Part shown: piece after piece, positions 37,473 through 50,815 of the stretch
Layout of the letters: each line of letters begins with the position of its first letter
How positions within the stretch are numbered: position 1 is the first letter of the stretch
DNA from: Nageia nagi
Lineage: Eukaryota; Pinophyta
Length of the DNA stretch: 64,000 nt
Direction of reading: 5' to 3'
Assembly: GCA_050084985.1 (NCBI GenBank)
Contig: JBITNC010000001.1
Span: forward strand, 84,692,001 to 84,756,000
Made by a program: the position numbers and the translations under genes
The notes under the pieces: model-generated
The model's database searches: none
What the model was told of the DNA's origin: nothing
Seen by the model: only the letters and a program-made list of their open reading frames with translations

Positions 37473-37655
37473 GCATCTTGATTATGTGGCATAGTTAAGT
37501 TGGCATTTTGTGGCTTGTGCATCTTGATTAGGTGGCATAGTCTAGTTGGTACTTTATGACTTGTGCATCTTGACTAGGTGGTAGTCAAGTTGGCACTTTA
37601 TGGATTATGACTTATAAATCTAGACTAAATGACATAATCAAATTGGTATTTGTGA
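37473..37655. repeat. 46-bp tandem repeat, about four copies
   Basis: The unit is of the type GCATCTTGATTAGGTGGCAT followed by AGT.AAGTTGGCACTTTATG. The last copy is strongly diverged. Confidence 0.8.
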
Positions 37656-39696
37656 TTTTTTCTTCATCCAAGTTTTAATAATGTTGATGGAGACATTAAA
37701 CCTCCACTTCCACATGATTATAAATGGATAAGAACATATGCCACTAGAGATGACTTTTGAGCTTATGGTTATGCATGATATCTTTGTGAATCTTTAATAA
37801 CGGTATAGTCAAGTTGTAAATTGATGTTATTTTCTAATTCATTGATGGTATGAAATTATTAACTTGATAACATGGATTACTACATTAATGAAAAGAATAC
37901 TTGCCTTAATTAGTTTAAGGAAAGAAAAATATTCTTGGTGATAATCATAATCTTTTGGATAGATTATGATGGAAAATTTTGACTACTTATATGTGGTTAT
38001 ATGATATAAAATTATTCTTTTGATGAAAACTTATTCCTTAAAATCTAATGGAAAAAATTTTCAAAAGTTGTTCATCACTTATAATTGATGCTAAGCCTTA
38101 ACTTTGGTACAAAATGATTAGGTATGTGATATCACTTTAATAAATACGATATATGTAAGTATGAATAAATAAATTAAAAAATTTGATGATATTTATCACT
38201 TCATAAAGTAATGCTTACTCTATAAATAATGATCATCATATGAACTATGTGATATAATTCAAGTTATGGTAAACTAGATCCTATCTCTCTTAGTATACTC
38301 CCCAAATAAGGGGGATGTATGAAAAGGTATATAGAATAATACTAGGGAAGGTTCATCAGTAGACTTACATGTCACTCCAACTACTGCTAGGGATTCCTTG
38401 CAATTAAGAGATTTTGCTAATGCTTCATTAATGGAGCATGCAAATTAGTTTATCAATAAACCATGATTACGATGTGAAGTGTTTAAGAGGAAAAGAGCAA
38501 TGGGAGATCAAGCATTTGACATGATCTATAAGGACAAAAATGATCTCATCCTTAAGAGAGAATTGCTTCTTAAATGTATACAAGAGTTAACTAAGGAGTT
38601 AGAGACTCTATGGAAACATATCACTGCTCAAATTCCTTATGTTCCAATATTTTAGTAAAAGAGGAGCCTTAATAGTTATAAATAAGGATTGATAATTGAA
38701 ATATGATTGTTGGATGTTAAATTAGTTAAACATACAATAGTGATATCAATTGAATTTCAACCTTTTTTTATAAGATCTTATGTGTATCAGTGTACTTAAA
38801 TAAGTATGACATTGATATAATGTAATGGATGCTTAATTACATTAAGACAAGCATTCTAAATGATATGTATCAACATGTGGATAATTAATCACGTTTTCTA
38901 ATTTATTTAAGCATTTATTTAGATGAAGTTACCCTCAAGGGGTAGAAAATTATTCTTAAATGATGTCAACTTCATATCAACTTGCATACAAAAATGTTGT
39001 AAAAAAATAATAATTTAAGATGAAGTTATATGAACCCATAACATCTTTTAGGATGGTAAAGTTATCCTTAAAAGAGAGTAAAGTATGAATTCCTAGGAAC
39101 TCTTATACTTCACTTCTAGAAGGACCTTTTGTTATATAATTCTCTTATGTGCAATGTTATATTAAGTTATCCATATGAGAATAAATTTTTTATACACTTT
39201 AGAGCATATGATAAATGGATATGTGTATAATGATAAATATATATTTTATGACTATAAGTTTGCTTAGCATATTTATGATGACTTAGGATTGTTTAACATG
39301 AATTATAGTATACTATTTGATTAATTTATAGATATAATTATTTGATTTATCTATATTATGTTGAAATGAATATATTATGCATCTAACTGATCTTGTTTAT
39401 GAGCTACTTGTAGCTTACAAGTGTGTAGGTTACTTACTTAGAGTATGTAGGCTCATCATATCAATATAACATTTAATGACTACTTGTACATTATAAACAT
39501 TTATGGTTGATGGTTGTTTTGTTGAAAACCATTTGTTTAAATGGTTAAGTAGTTGAGTCCTATTTAGAATCTAAATTCCATTACTTTTCAAGATGTCAAG
39601 TTCTTATCTTCAATTATATTTCTTATGGAGGAGAACTCTCATACACTTTCTTTCTATATTCTCTTATCTATACCCCAATATTGCATTAAGGGGGAG

Positions 39697-40356
39697 TGTT
39701 AGAACTTATAATGAGTTATTGTGTAAATAAATTAGGTATATTGTTCCTAATTAATTAAAAATAATATAACATATACAATACCTAAGTTAGAAGGAAAATA
39801 TTTTATAATTATAGAATAATCCATTTATTATGTGGATTATCCATATATGCAAATGTGGAACCTCATCTATTTTATATTAGGGGTATATCCACATATGGAT
39901 TTAGTACCACATAATTAAAATAGAAGTATATACATATGTAATAGGTATGGGTAAAAAGCAATCCACCTAGCATTCTCACCTATTTTGAGGATGTGGATAT
40001 CCTATGGATGTTGGTATTACCCTTTTGTAAAAGGGTATACCAAAGTAGGATTTAAGCTTATAAAAAGAAAGGCTTGGCTTGTTGTAAAATATACACTTGT
40101 AGAAGCATTGTCATGCTACTAGTTTAGATATCTAGGTGATATAAAGGATGTAAGAGAGATTTTATCTTGAGAAGTAATAGATTTAGATTCAAGTGGATGT
40201 ACTCTCTTAGAGAAGAATCACTATACTTCTTATGTGTCACTTTGTGAGATTGATTATCATTGTATATTTTAAGAGAGTTATTTTGAGAGTAATTTGAGTG
40301 TTAATTTGTTGAAAGAGCACAAGTAATCTTGATTTAAGAATCTTACATTTCCTTCA
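39697..40356 (+). repeat. 3' LTR of the LARD-like element
   Basis: 660 bp, aligned end to end with 33037-33724. A TATAAAAAGAAAGG promoter-like motif is kept near 40060. Confidence 0.8.
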
Positions 40357-40361
40357 AGATT

Positions 40362-41658
40362 ACTCTCATAAAGTGAATGTATATTGTGAAACTCATTCGT
40401 TTAGAGTGAATGATGATTATATTAAAGAGACAATATGGGATACTGATCTAAGAGAGATCATATATGAAGAGGGGATGAATATTATGAGTTTCATGCTTAA
40501 TGGAGAATATGACTCATGAAGAGGGAAGGATGTGTAGTGTGAAGAGAAGAGCATAAGACACTATCTCATTTGGGAGGAGAAAGATGTAATAGAAAATGAG
40601 ATAGAAAATAAAGATATAACCAAGGTTGATGAACTTCAAGTTTTCATGAATATGAAGGCATCATTTGGTGGATAATAATATCACTCATAAAGAGTGAAAA
40701 CTATTTTATATGAGGGATACTATCTCAAAAGGGAGATAGAATATAGTGAGATAGTCACTAATGGACTTCATGGTGTAATGGAGGCATCATAAAAGAAGAT
40801 TGAGGATTTTCTTGAAGAGGAAATTATGGATGGAGATCACTCACTTGGAGTGATAACAAAGAGTTATCTTGAAGAGGTAAAATTATGCAAAGAGAAACCA
40901 TGGGAGTTTCTTACTATGATTGAATAAATGGTTTCTTCAAAAGCAAGATGGGATCTTAGTCATCAAATCGAGATTGAATGTGATGAATTATTGTTCTTTA
41001 TTTTATTAAATAATAATAGATATGATTACTTGTTGAGTAGATGTTTGAATGATAACTCTAAGGAAACTATAAATAAAAAATATGGTGTATGTCTTATCAA
41101 GGTGTCACTTGAAGATTATCTCATAGAGACAACATTACTAAAGAGCATTCCTTGGGAGAGGACAATGGAGGAGAGATTAGTTCACTTGGACTCAAATGAT
41201 GGTAACCAAGAATATGTTGATACTTGTATGAAAAATAATAATTATATGACTATATAATATCTAAAATTGAAAGAATTTATATGTGAGGTTGCATATGTAA
41301 GAAATGATGAGCAAGAATGGTTGTTGAGAATCATTACCATTGGAATTCATGGAATATCAATATAAGAATATTTTTATGAAGGGGGAATTTCTCATCAAAA
41401 GGAGGCACTCAATTATCTACAATACAGAGAAGCATCAAGGATGGAAGAGATATGACACCAAAGGTGGAAGGAGTGCCAATGTGAATTTTTTGTGTTGTTT
41501 GATTTCTTATTGAAAGATTGGAAAGAATGAAAAATATTAAGCTTATTACAAGTTTGTAATGATTCTATACTTTTGGAAGAGTCCCTTTATCATCAAGGGA
41601 ATAATGTTGGAATTATAACTCAATCAAAGATGATTCGAGTTGAAAATAAAACTAATTA
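40362..41658 (+). pseudogene. Long decayed ORF of unknown function
   Basis: A single reading frame of about 430 codons runs without any frameshift but with about eleven stops (mostly TAA, three TGA, one TAG). All of them are explicable as C-to-T changes at Gln or Arg codons. The longest clean piece is 40928-41257 (109 codons). The protein is rich in Glu, Ile and Lys, with repeated units such as HSFRV, HSLGV, YLKREIE and YLEEVK. Across the LARD-like insertion, the frame joins left-flank codons that include CFFLEGYSHKVNVYC, which resembles a zinc knuckle with its second Cys lost. It could be a retroelement gag-like or other host ORF; no family is recognised. Confidence 0.45.
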
Positions 41659-42299
41659 AAGATCAATTAAACTTGCAAAAATATATCAATCAGGTTTGAA
41701 AAGTCATTTTTTTAGAGACATCCAATTGAGATGATTATTTTTAAATTGGATAGTGATCAAAGATACCTCTCTAATGAGTATATGTATGCCTACCTATGTT
41801 GAAGGTTTCACCATCATATATATCAATCCAGTCTACTATGTCTCACCCTAGGTGCAATGCACCTAGTAGCCTTTGCACTAGATGTAATACACCTAATAGC
41901 CTAGTCCCTAGAAGCAATGCCCTTAGCCTTAGATGTAGTGCAACTATATCCTTTATACCAAGTACAATATGCCTAAAATAGATCTTGATGGGCTATTATT
42001 AGCATGTATAAGACTATGATTTTTCATCTCCAAGTTTAGATTCATTGTTGCCATTTTGGGTGCTAGTGTTGCCCAATTATCTTTTATCATGATAGGGTAA
42101 ACTTATAATATTTTAATTTAGTTTTATATTGGATTGTAACAAGTTTTTATCATGCAACTTGAGATTATATTTAGCATAATCTATTTTTAGGTTTGTCCAA
42201 AACATATATATGTAATTATTTCATTTTCCAAATCAATAAAAGCAAAATAATTCTGAAATTTGCTACAATTTGTAGATTTATATAATTATTGAGTGGTTT
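41659..42299. other. Non-coding, with a 29-30 bp tandem repeat
   Basis: At 41845-41970, four diverged units of the type CTAG(G/A)TG(C/T)AAT(G/A)CACCTA.TAGCC occur. A TGTTGGAATTATAACT start at 41608 following a purine-rich AAGGGAATAA could be an LTR edge, but no partner LTR is seen. Confidence 0.4.
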
Positions 42300-43625
42300 T
42301 TTCCTTAACCATGTATCTTACTAGATATAAACATGTTCTCCATTACCAACATCCAAGGAAGCATGTTTGGAGATTATTGTTATGATATTGAATTTTTTTT
42401 TACAAAACAAAGACCTTGTCCATGGATTCTCTATTATTAAAATAGAGTTATAAACTTGTAAGTATTTGAATCTACAAACTTTCACCAATTCTATAATGTT
42501 TTCCTTTTCCATTTGCCAAACAAGATTAGCTCTTGATTCTTGACTTAAAGGAATTTTATTTTCTTAGATCTAATCCTCTTGATTGTTTATCTCTTCATAC
42601 TTTTTTCCATGCTATGATGATGAATTTCCTTTCCTCTTTATTACTTGACCAAAGGAAAAAGTTATTTCATAGCTAGCCTTTTTTGGCCCATTGAAGCTAG
42701 CATGTTGAAACTAAAGAGGTATAAATTGGGATATTTTGTAAAGTGTGTTTGATTAATAGGAATATGCCTTTTGAACTCAAATTATTTTTCTTCTATCCAT
42801 CTAGTTTCATCTCTATTTTATTCAATGTATTATTTCATATCTTTTTCTTTAGTCATCGTTAGAAAAAAGGCATTCATAAGTACCTTGGTAATTTATAAAT
42901 TTGAAAACTAAATATTTTTTCTATTCTTATTTATCTTAGATTTGAGCAAATTAAAAATTAGATTTTAGACCTTTGAAAATTAACCTTTTGATGTGAGGTT
43001 GAATCATACTCAATTAGAACCCTTTTCAATTCCTTTTCTTCCTTTATGCTTTCTTTCCCCACCAATATTATGTCATCCACAAATTAATGATGAGTGATGG
43101 ATTTGCATCTAGGACCTAGTATTATATCATTTATCTTCTCTTTTTTCCCTTTCCTATTTCATTATCCTACTTAGTGCTTTAGCCATAAAAATGAATATAT
43201 ATGAAGAGAGAGAAAGGTTCTTTCTACCTTAAACCTCTTATTGATTTGAAAAATCATATTGCATCCCCATTTATCAAAACTAAGAACTTAATAGTGGATA
43301 TATATTCCCATAACAATTTTCTTCATTCTTTTTATAAAATTTGAAGTGCTTTAAATATAGATTCATAAAAGTCCAACTTACTCTATCATATATTTTTTGC
43401 ATATAAATTTTCAGCAATATTCCTTCATCCTTTATTTCTTTCATAGTATGAAAGGTATCATGCATTAATATTACTCCATATGATATTTGACTACCTTGAA
43501 CAATGATTTCTTATTCCTATGATATTTAATTTGGTACCCCATGATTCAACCTTTATGTCATGATTTTAGTAATGATTTTGTATCCTACATTACAAGGTTT
43601 GATTGGTCTATAATCCTTGAAGTCC
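42300..43625 (-). pseudogene. LINE (non-LTR) reverse transcriptase remnant
   Basis: On the minus strand, from 43620 downward, there is a DYRPIKPCNVGYKIITKIM stretch (plant LINE 'YRPISL.N..YKI..K'). Next come HDTFHTMKEIKDEGILLKIY and KIYDRVSWTFMN, the KAYDRV.W motif 3. RGLRQKEPFSLSSYIFIFMA follows (usually RGLRQGDPLSP.LF...), then an NLWMT*YWW region in place of the FADD block. The downstream part around 42310-42520 (NGEHVYI) recalls the 'WEVGNG' region after RT. Stops and substitutions at the catalytic site show it is dead. It is truncated at 43625 by an LTR fragment. Confidence 0.75.
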
Positions 43626-43627
43626 TT

Positions 43628-43760
43628 ATGTGGATAAAAAATAATGCATAAGTAATAAAACAAAGCATTATTTCTCTTAATATAATTATTGAAGCATATA
43701 TGATAATATAATAGTATTCGTAAGTAACAAATTGCTACATTTCATTAGATATATATTCTT
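43628..43760. repeat. Fragment of the gypsy LTR family
   Basis: TGTGGATAAAAAATAATGCA and the next roughly 110 bp match 29788-29900 and 20801-20920. No internal region is attached, so it is a solo or truncated LTR. Confidence 0.65.
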
Positions 43761-43989
43761 CGGTTGCAAATGAATGTCTTCACTTAACTCGAGATCATTC
43801 AGATCTCATACCATAAAGTGGACACCATGGATCATTTTAAGATCCCTTTTTAAAAACTAACTTGGAATATTTAGGTGAATTAGATTCATAGTAGAGGTGA
43901 TTTTAAATTAAAATTAAAAAATTTGAAGGTGAATTTGAAGTTGGAGAAAAAAAATTATAGATATTTTTGGCAAATTTGAAGCAAGCACT

Positions 43990-44150
43990 AGCAAGATGCC
44001 ATTGGGTAGTAGTAGGGTTTTGTTAGATAGTAGCATGCTAGTTACTGCTACCACATAATAGTAGTCTTCCACTACATGGTAGCAAGATATGATTGCATAA
44101 TAGCAAGATGCCATCGCATGGTAGTAAGCTGCTTACACACGATAACAAGC
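43990..44150. repeat. TGGTAGYA minisatellite, copy 1
   Basis: Degenerate repeats of CATGGTAGCAAGATGCCAT type. Similar repeats recur at 45835-45990. Confidence 0.55.
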
Positions 44151-44649
44151 TATCATCATCCATATGCTTGTAGAATGTGACCACTTCTGGCACATGTTGA
44201 ATTTCAAATCATGATGCCACATGTGAATTACCTATATATAGGCAATAGATGACTCATTTTCTTCATTATATCATTTTTCCACCTTTCTAGAGCTATATTT
44301 TTCTCCCAAATCCTTTCTCTAGCCTATAGTAGGATGCGATGTCTTGTACTTTTTCATTAATTAAGATTTAATTGGTAGTTTTAGATTATTCTAACTTGTT
44401 AGAGCTATCATTTTCTTTGTTTTTTCCTACAATATTTTACCTTCAATCATAGTTTTTAATCTTTTTACCACCATGTTATACTCTCCTATAAAATACACCC
44501 TTCATCATCCACCAACCATCAATTTTGATATAGGAATTTATCATGCCCTACTATTTTATCTTGTTTACCCCATAATGTTATTGAGAATGGGTGGACCAGA
44601 TAAGGTTTAAAGGTCTTATTTTTATGCCCCAATTTGAAATATATTCCAA

Positions 44650-45790
44650 TTTATTTGACTATCTTATGTTCATTTATGATAGCAAGTAAGGTTTTATGTG
44701 GTTACAAAATCAAGAAACTTTTCCTTTGGTGTTTCTCCTATAGACATTAGTCGGTTGACTAGTTTACTGCATCATGGTGATGATGTATTCCAAGTTACAT
44801 CTAAATCTCTCTTGTCTCTAGAAGAGAAAACCTATTTAGAGGAAACTTGCCACATTCAAAATGACTCTATTGGTAAGTTTTTCAAATTTCATTTTAATTA
44901 ATTTTGTCTATTAATGTTTAACTAAAAGTTACTTTATTACTTGCTTGCATCTTTTTTATGCAAACTATTGAAACAAAATGGAAATAGTGTACAAAAATTT
45001 CTCACATGATTATTTCAAAGCAATATGTGAATTTTTTCAATCCATAATGTTTTTGCAAGGTATAACATTAGACATTCCATTATGGTTTATAGTTTACATC
45101 CTTCATTCGTTGGTTGGTCAAAAAAATGATTGATGTTCATATATTTTAGATATAATTAAATATGATATGTCTTTTGCCATTTAGAATAATAATAGTTATA
45201 TATCAAGTACAAATTATATTTTGGCTTTTAATTATGAAGCTTTTCATAATATAATCAATACAACTTCAATTCCAACAACATTAGATTCACAAATAATGGC
45301 TCTAGCTTTACCAATAGAGGAAATTCAGGTATTTACAAATCATAGTTATTTGTGATTTTAAGTTAACATGTTTGAATTTAAAAAACTATTTAAAATTTTA
45401 TGAATATTAACCAAATTATATTATTTCAATGTATTCTAGAACAAACATCAAAGAAAAGGGAAGTAGAACTTAGAGGAGTTTATCTTGAAGGCAATGGTGA
45501 TAACAAGTCTACAGACACTTTAAGTTTGTTAATATTTAGAATATCCTCTACTAGGAGGACAAGGAATGCATTACCTCCTATTATTGGTGAATGTTTAATG
45601 AATACAAGTATTTTACATTTTAATTGAATTTTTTTTATTAAATTATTTATATTATTTAAACTTTTTACCATATTGTTATGGTTGTACAAGAAGGAAATGT
45701 TAGTATTGTTGGGATAAGTTTTCTTGAAAGGATTTCAAATTTTGAGGTTGGAGAAGAAGTTTCATTCATTAAAGGTCCAACATAAGGAGG
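44650..45790 (+). pseudogene. Unrecognised multi-exon gene remnant, left half
   Basis: Several protein-like blocks end at GT donors and begin after AG acceptors. 44698-44869 (NFSFGVSPIDISRLTSLLHH) ends CTATTG|GTAAGT. 45230-45330 (TTLDSQIMALALPIEEIQ) ends CAG|GTATTT. 45440-45590 (EQTSKKREVELRGVYLEG) is followed by GTGAAT. 45690-45787 (EGNVSIVGISFLERISNFEV) is followed by GTAATA. No domain is recognised. The series stops near the CACTA insertion at 46107 and seems to resume at 61583. It may be a host gene or the coding part of an unclassified element. Confidence 0.4.
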
Positions 45791-45834
45791 TAATATACTA
45801 AAATTGTTATTTTTGTATGCCTATGTAATGTAAT

Positions 45835-45990
45835 GGTGCTACTGTGTGGTAGTAGTTTGCTACCATGTGGTAGTAGTCTATTGTTGTGTAGTAGCAATTT
45901 GCTATTGTGTGGTAGCACACTAATACTATGCAGTAGCATTATGCAGTCATATGGTAGTAAAATGATATCATTTGGTAGCACTTTACAACC
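45835..45990. repeat. TGGTAGYA minisatellite, copy 2
   Basis: Diverged tandem units of GTGTGGTAGTAGTTTGCTAC type, about 20-30 bp each. Confidence 0.6.
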
Positions 45991-46579
45991 ATGCATATGC
46001 TTTATTTAAATATTTGTAACATTGAATTTAAGTTTATAAATAGATGTTAAATCTTTTCAACTTTTTGTTCAATTTTTATTTTAGTTATCACAATTTAAGA
46101 TCAAGACACTATTACATTTTAGTCATTTTACATCATTTAATGCATCAAAACTTTGCTATTTAACACTATGATGCTTTAGGCATCAAAATTTTCAAATTTG
46201 ATTCAAAATATTTTTTTTGTATTTTGACTCCTTTATTGATGCATTACATGATGCATTACCTGATGCATGTGTTAATGCATTTTATATGTATTTTTTTACA
46301 CTTTAAGTGACTCATTTATTGAATCTTTAATTAATGGTGAATCATGAAAATATTGACCACCACAAGCATCTATATACAGTTTCACATTTTGAATGATTAC
46401 ATATATATGGATTAATTGATTGAGCATCTTAAACATGAAAATACAAATTGGAAGTAATCTACAAATTACAAAACATTCAAAAAATACTATAATTCAAATT
46501 CATATGCAAGTCAACCTCAAACCAGTAAAGATATCAGTATATATACTTTTTAATTACTCAAATATACATGTAATATTTT

Positions 46580-49500
46580 AATCACCATTATTATAATTTT
46601 CATTAAGAAGATGTACAACATGTTTCCCTCTTGGATCACAATCAATTACAAACAACATCTTTTCATCTAGTACATTTGGACAAAAAAATATTTGACTACA
46701 ATGTTCTGGTAAAACATAGGGCTCTTTTTCTTGAGGTAAATATCATTTAGAGTCGATTGCATAATAACCACTAGGTATGTCATGCAATATTGATCTTCTA
46801 TATACAATCCTTCAAACTTATACATTTGAATACTACACATTTGAATGATCTAAAATTCAATTGTATGATTTCTTAAATTTTCTCAAGATATTGTATTTTT
46901 CTTTCTATCAAATTTGTATCTTTTTTACTTGCATGACTTGCTTGATCAAAATCAACCATCACTCCACTGTCAAAGGTCATTCTATTAATATCTTTCTTTT
47001 CAATTCTGAAGTGTTGACTATATGCCCACATTGTAGGAAAAGTAATGCTTGCACATATTTTTATACAAATGTTATACTAGTGTAAGTATTATATCTATAT
47101 TAATAATATCTATATTATATAAAAAAACTAAACTTAGGTCCATAATAATTAACAAATAATTACCTAATAATTACATCCATCAATTATATTTGAAGCATCT
47201 TTGTAGATTTTTTCTTCTACACCTTCAACTAATTTCTCATCAATTGTTTGGTTTATCCATGATCTTGGACACTCTTTTGGCCAATTTTCATCTCTTAAAT
47301 ATGGAGGTATAGGTGTACTCCTTGGATGTTCACTACGAAACAAAATATGATGTGCTAGAATTGCACTTTTACTTTCATACATTTCAATCCATTCTTTACA
47401 ACATTCCATATTCATTATGATAAAATGGTTTATAAATTCATATATGTCATGATCTATAATTTTTTTGGACACATAAAATGAACTTGTTAGTAATTATTGA
47501 TTAAATTAAGTCAAAATTGCATGTACATAGTACTTATTATAAATTACTATTATCTAAAATGTAGTTATAAGTACCTTTATTAAGAGCATATGATCTCTCA
47601 TTTGTTTCTAAAACCTCCCCTTCTAATTTATCATTGTCTTTTTCTACTTGTAACCATATCGTTGGAGCTAAATCATGAATTTGAGATAGAAACTCACTTA
47701 CATAAAAAAATTACTGTTGACAATTTATCTCTCACACATAGATTCTTCTGGTCTTGACTTTTGTCTAACAAATCCTCTAAGTAATTTCAAAAAAATTTCC
47801 ACAAAAAACATGTTTCTAGTACTTATAACACCTACTATTTCAATATCATCTATTTCACAATTGATGAAATTGTATATCCATAAAAGCATCAGACATTCCT
47901 TTTTCAAATTTATAGACAATTTCCATAATTTCTCTTTGCCATCTAGGGATTTCATTGACATGTATTTTCTTTGAAGTCAACCACATAGTTATGAAAATAT
48001 AATTAATATCATAAGATGTATTTAAATTATATTGAAATCTATAAAACAATAATAAATGCAATATATTTTAAGAGAACAATATCATAAATAACATGAGATA
48101 CCTTAGAAATAATGATAGTTGACCAATTGCATATCTTAAATCAACAGGTAAAGTTGTACATCCATGAATTTGCAAGTGGAAAAATAATCTATAGCAAAAT
48201 TTATATTAATCAAAATATAAATGAATAAAATATATATAAATACAAATGTATTTAAGGTTTTTGATATGCATATATTATGAGAATACCTTCAATGAGTTGT
48301 GATAATCATGAGACTTCAATCTTGTCATTTTTCCATCAATTGTGAATGAGATGATGCATATCCTATTGGTATTTTAATGGCTATAACAAGATTATGTATA
48401 ATGTTCACTTCATCTTTGGTCATAAGCCATGAGGCTAGAATAGGTGCATTTGTTGTTCCATCTACATTTTTTGTTACCCAAAAGATACATTTTGTTTTGG
48501 TAGCCTTTAAGTCATATCTCAATTGATTACTATCTAATTCTTTGCTTATTGTATACTGATATAAAGAAGATGCAATATTCATTACAATATGCATATGATC
48601 CAATAAATGTGTTACTAATAAATCCTTTTAGTATTCTTGATTATAAAATATGGAAAATCTATTCATACCTGAAAACATATGCAAATGTAAACATTTAATT
48701 GATAAAACAATTGAATTAATGACATGTTAAAAAGAATGTTTGATATAGTATTTTATTAAATTTTACCTTGAGGTAAGTCATATTTTTTAACAATAACATC
48801 CTCTAGGTCTTTAGCAAAACCTTCCTCAAAGGCTTTTATCCAACAATTTTCTTCACTTTCTTGGTACTTTTTCAACCAATCCTCAGGAGATGCATATTTT
48901 GGAGTTTTGATGTGATCAATTTAACCATTAAACTATGATTTCATATTTCAAAACTCATGATCTAATGGTAAATATTTTCTATGGCTAAGGTATTCCATTT
49001 TTTGTAAGTGTTTTGAATATCTTGCTTTGAGATTTTTTGCACATTGTGGACAAGCATGATAACCTTTTGTACACAAGCCTGCAACACATTTTTATTAGAG
49101 AATAACTACTATATCTAATTTTAGCAAATTAAATATTTTAATATAAATATCAATGTAATAGAAATTATATATAAATACCTTAACAAACACTAAGACTTGG
49201 ATAATCATGTACAATCCAACATAGTATGCCATACAATGTGAATGATCTTTGTTGGATGGGTCTACTTATGTCAATCACATTTTGAATTCCATTCCATAAT
49301 TGCATTAGTTCATCAATTAATAGTTCAAGGTAGATATCCATATTTTTCACCTAATTTGGTCTAGGAACTAAAAGAGTTAACATTAAATATTTCTTTTTCA
49401 AGGACATCCATGGAGGTATGTTATAATTAACTATAACAATGGGCCACACTAAATAATTAGATGATTGTATGGAATATGGATTGACACCATAAATTGCTAC

Positions 49501-50510
49501 ACCCAACCTAATACTTCTAAGTTCATACTAAAATTAATTGGACCACATATTTTCTATATGTTTCATTGCTCTAGAATCTTTAAGAATGCATAATACACTA
49601 TCTTCACTTCTATTTTTTACATGCCAATCCATATACTGTGCAAGTGAATCACACTTATACATTCTAATGAATCTATTAATAATTGGAAGATGGTGAAAAA
49701 CCTTCAAAGGAATATTTTTTCATGTAGTTCCTAGATGATATCTATTTGTACCACACTTTGGACATACACTCAATTTTTCATATCATCCTCTATATAATAT
49801 GCAATCATTAACACAAGCATGGTATGAAACACATGGTACCCCTACATCCTTCAAAATTTTTTGTGCTTTTCTATGTGAAGAAGAGATGACATTATCACTT
49901 GGAAGTAGTTTTTCATTTAGTAACCTATAATATAAATAAAGCCATAAAATTATTATCTATATAATAAACAAAGTTTGAAAAATGTTCAATAAATTTACAA
50001 AAATGAAAAAAATTGTAAAAATAAATACATACTTTAGAATATCATTGACACTTGTATCTAACCATCCATTTTTGGCCTTTATATTCATGATAAGTAGGAG
50101 CACTTCCAACTTGGAAATAGATGCTCTTTTGTATAAAGGTGTTTTGATAGCAGCATACATGTTATCATTTTCTAAATCACCTCCTCTTCCATCATCATGT
50201 GCATGAGGATTATCATTCATATATACATTTGTATCATCTTCATGTGTATAGATTGATTGAAATAAATCATGCATTGCATTTTATTGTTGATCATGAGAAT
50301 TATAATGTCTTTCATCATTTTCACTATTTGAATTCATGATTTGAATAGGAGCCATTGGATTTGGATTTGTATTGAATTCTACATATGCATCCCTACTTAA
50401 TATATTTTGTAGTTGCTTCCTTTTTTTCAATGAATATTTTTTTTGATGTAAGGTTGATGTATAAGATACTAAATTTGACTCATCTTGTGTATCTATTGCA
50501 GTATGATGTG
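46580..50510 (-). pseudogene. CACTA transposase, TNP2/Transposase_21 with DUF4218 and DUF4216
   Basis: This is the catalytic protein that cuts and moves CACTA elements. From 50510 downward the minus strand shows an N-terminal tail, then PLYKRASISKLEVLLLIMNI, then KAKNGWLDTSVNDIL (exon before a GT donor). CPKCGTNRYHLGTT comes next, with VRLGVAIYGVNPYS (TNP2 'VRLGLA.DGFNPF'), PIVIVNYNIPPWMSLKKKYL and LLIDELMQLWNG following. At 48603-48325 are MDHMHIVMNIASSLYQ and TKDEVNIIHN, then LKSHDYHNSL, the TNP2 and DUF4218 junction. 47472-47164 covers DUF4218 and 47085-46580 a DUF4216-like end (FRSFKCVVFKC, EPYVLPEHCSQIFF). Introns and many stops are present. Catalytic residues cannot be checked by eye. 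Confidence 0.85.
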
Positions 50511-50815
50511 CTTATGAAATTAATTACTATAAATAATTAATATAATTAAAAAAATAACTTTTATAAGTATTTGCAATATCTAATAAGTATATGTCAATAA
50601 CTTTAACAAGTACATAAGTTTAAGTAAAAATTGCATAATAACATGAGTATAAGCAAAAAAATATCAATAATTCTAACAAATATGTTCTTCAGCAAACAAC
50701 ATCTCTTAAGGATATTTAATAAAATAGCAAATAACATAGTCTAAAGTCATGAATACATGCCTAATACTACAAACATTATTCCATTTCTACTACAATTGCC
50801 TTTTTCTTTACATTT

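Larger units (their letters stand above)
33037..40356 (+). mobile_element. Non-coding LTR retroelement (LARD-like)
   Basis: Two LTRs, 33037-33724 and 39697-40356, both start TGTTAGAACTTATAAT and end CCTTCA. The second is preceded by the polypurine tract AAGGGGGAG (39688-39696). About 6 kb of internal sequence has no gag or pol, only AT-rich DNA and several tandem repeats. This is the design of a large retrotransposon derivative mobilised by another element's enzymes. The flanks AGGCT and AGATT would be a 5-bp duplication with two transition changes. Removing the element plus one copy restores a reading frame across the joint (ORF at 40362). Confidence 0.75.

Noticed and set aside
36986-37655. 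CRISPR-like array
   Set aside because: Units of 45-46 bp repeat head to tail without unique spacers, in plant DNA inside an LTR element; ordinary tandem repeats.
41608-42267. Possible solo LTR starting TGTTGGAATTATAACT
   Set aside because: The left edge looks right, but no matching LTR, primer site or target duplication could be found, and the decayed ORF reads into it.
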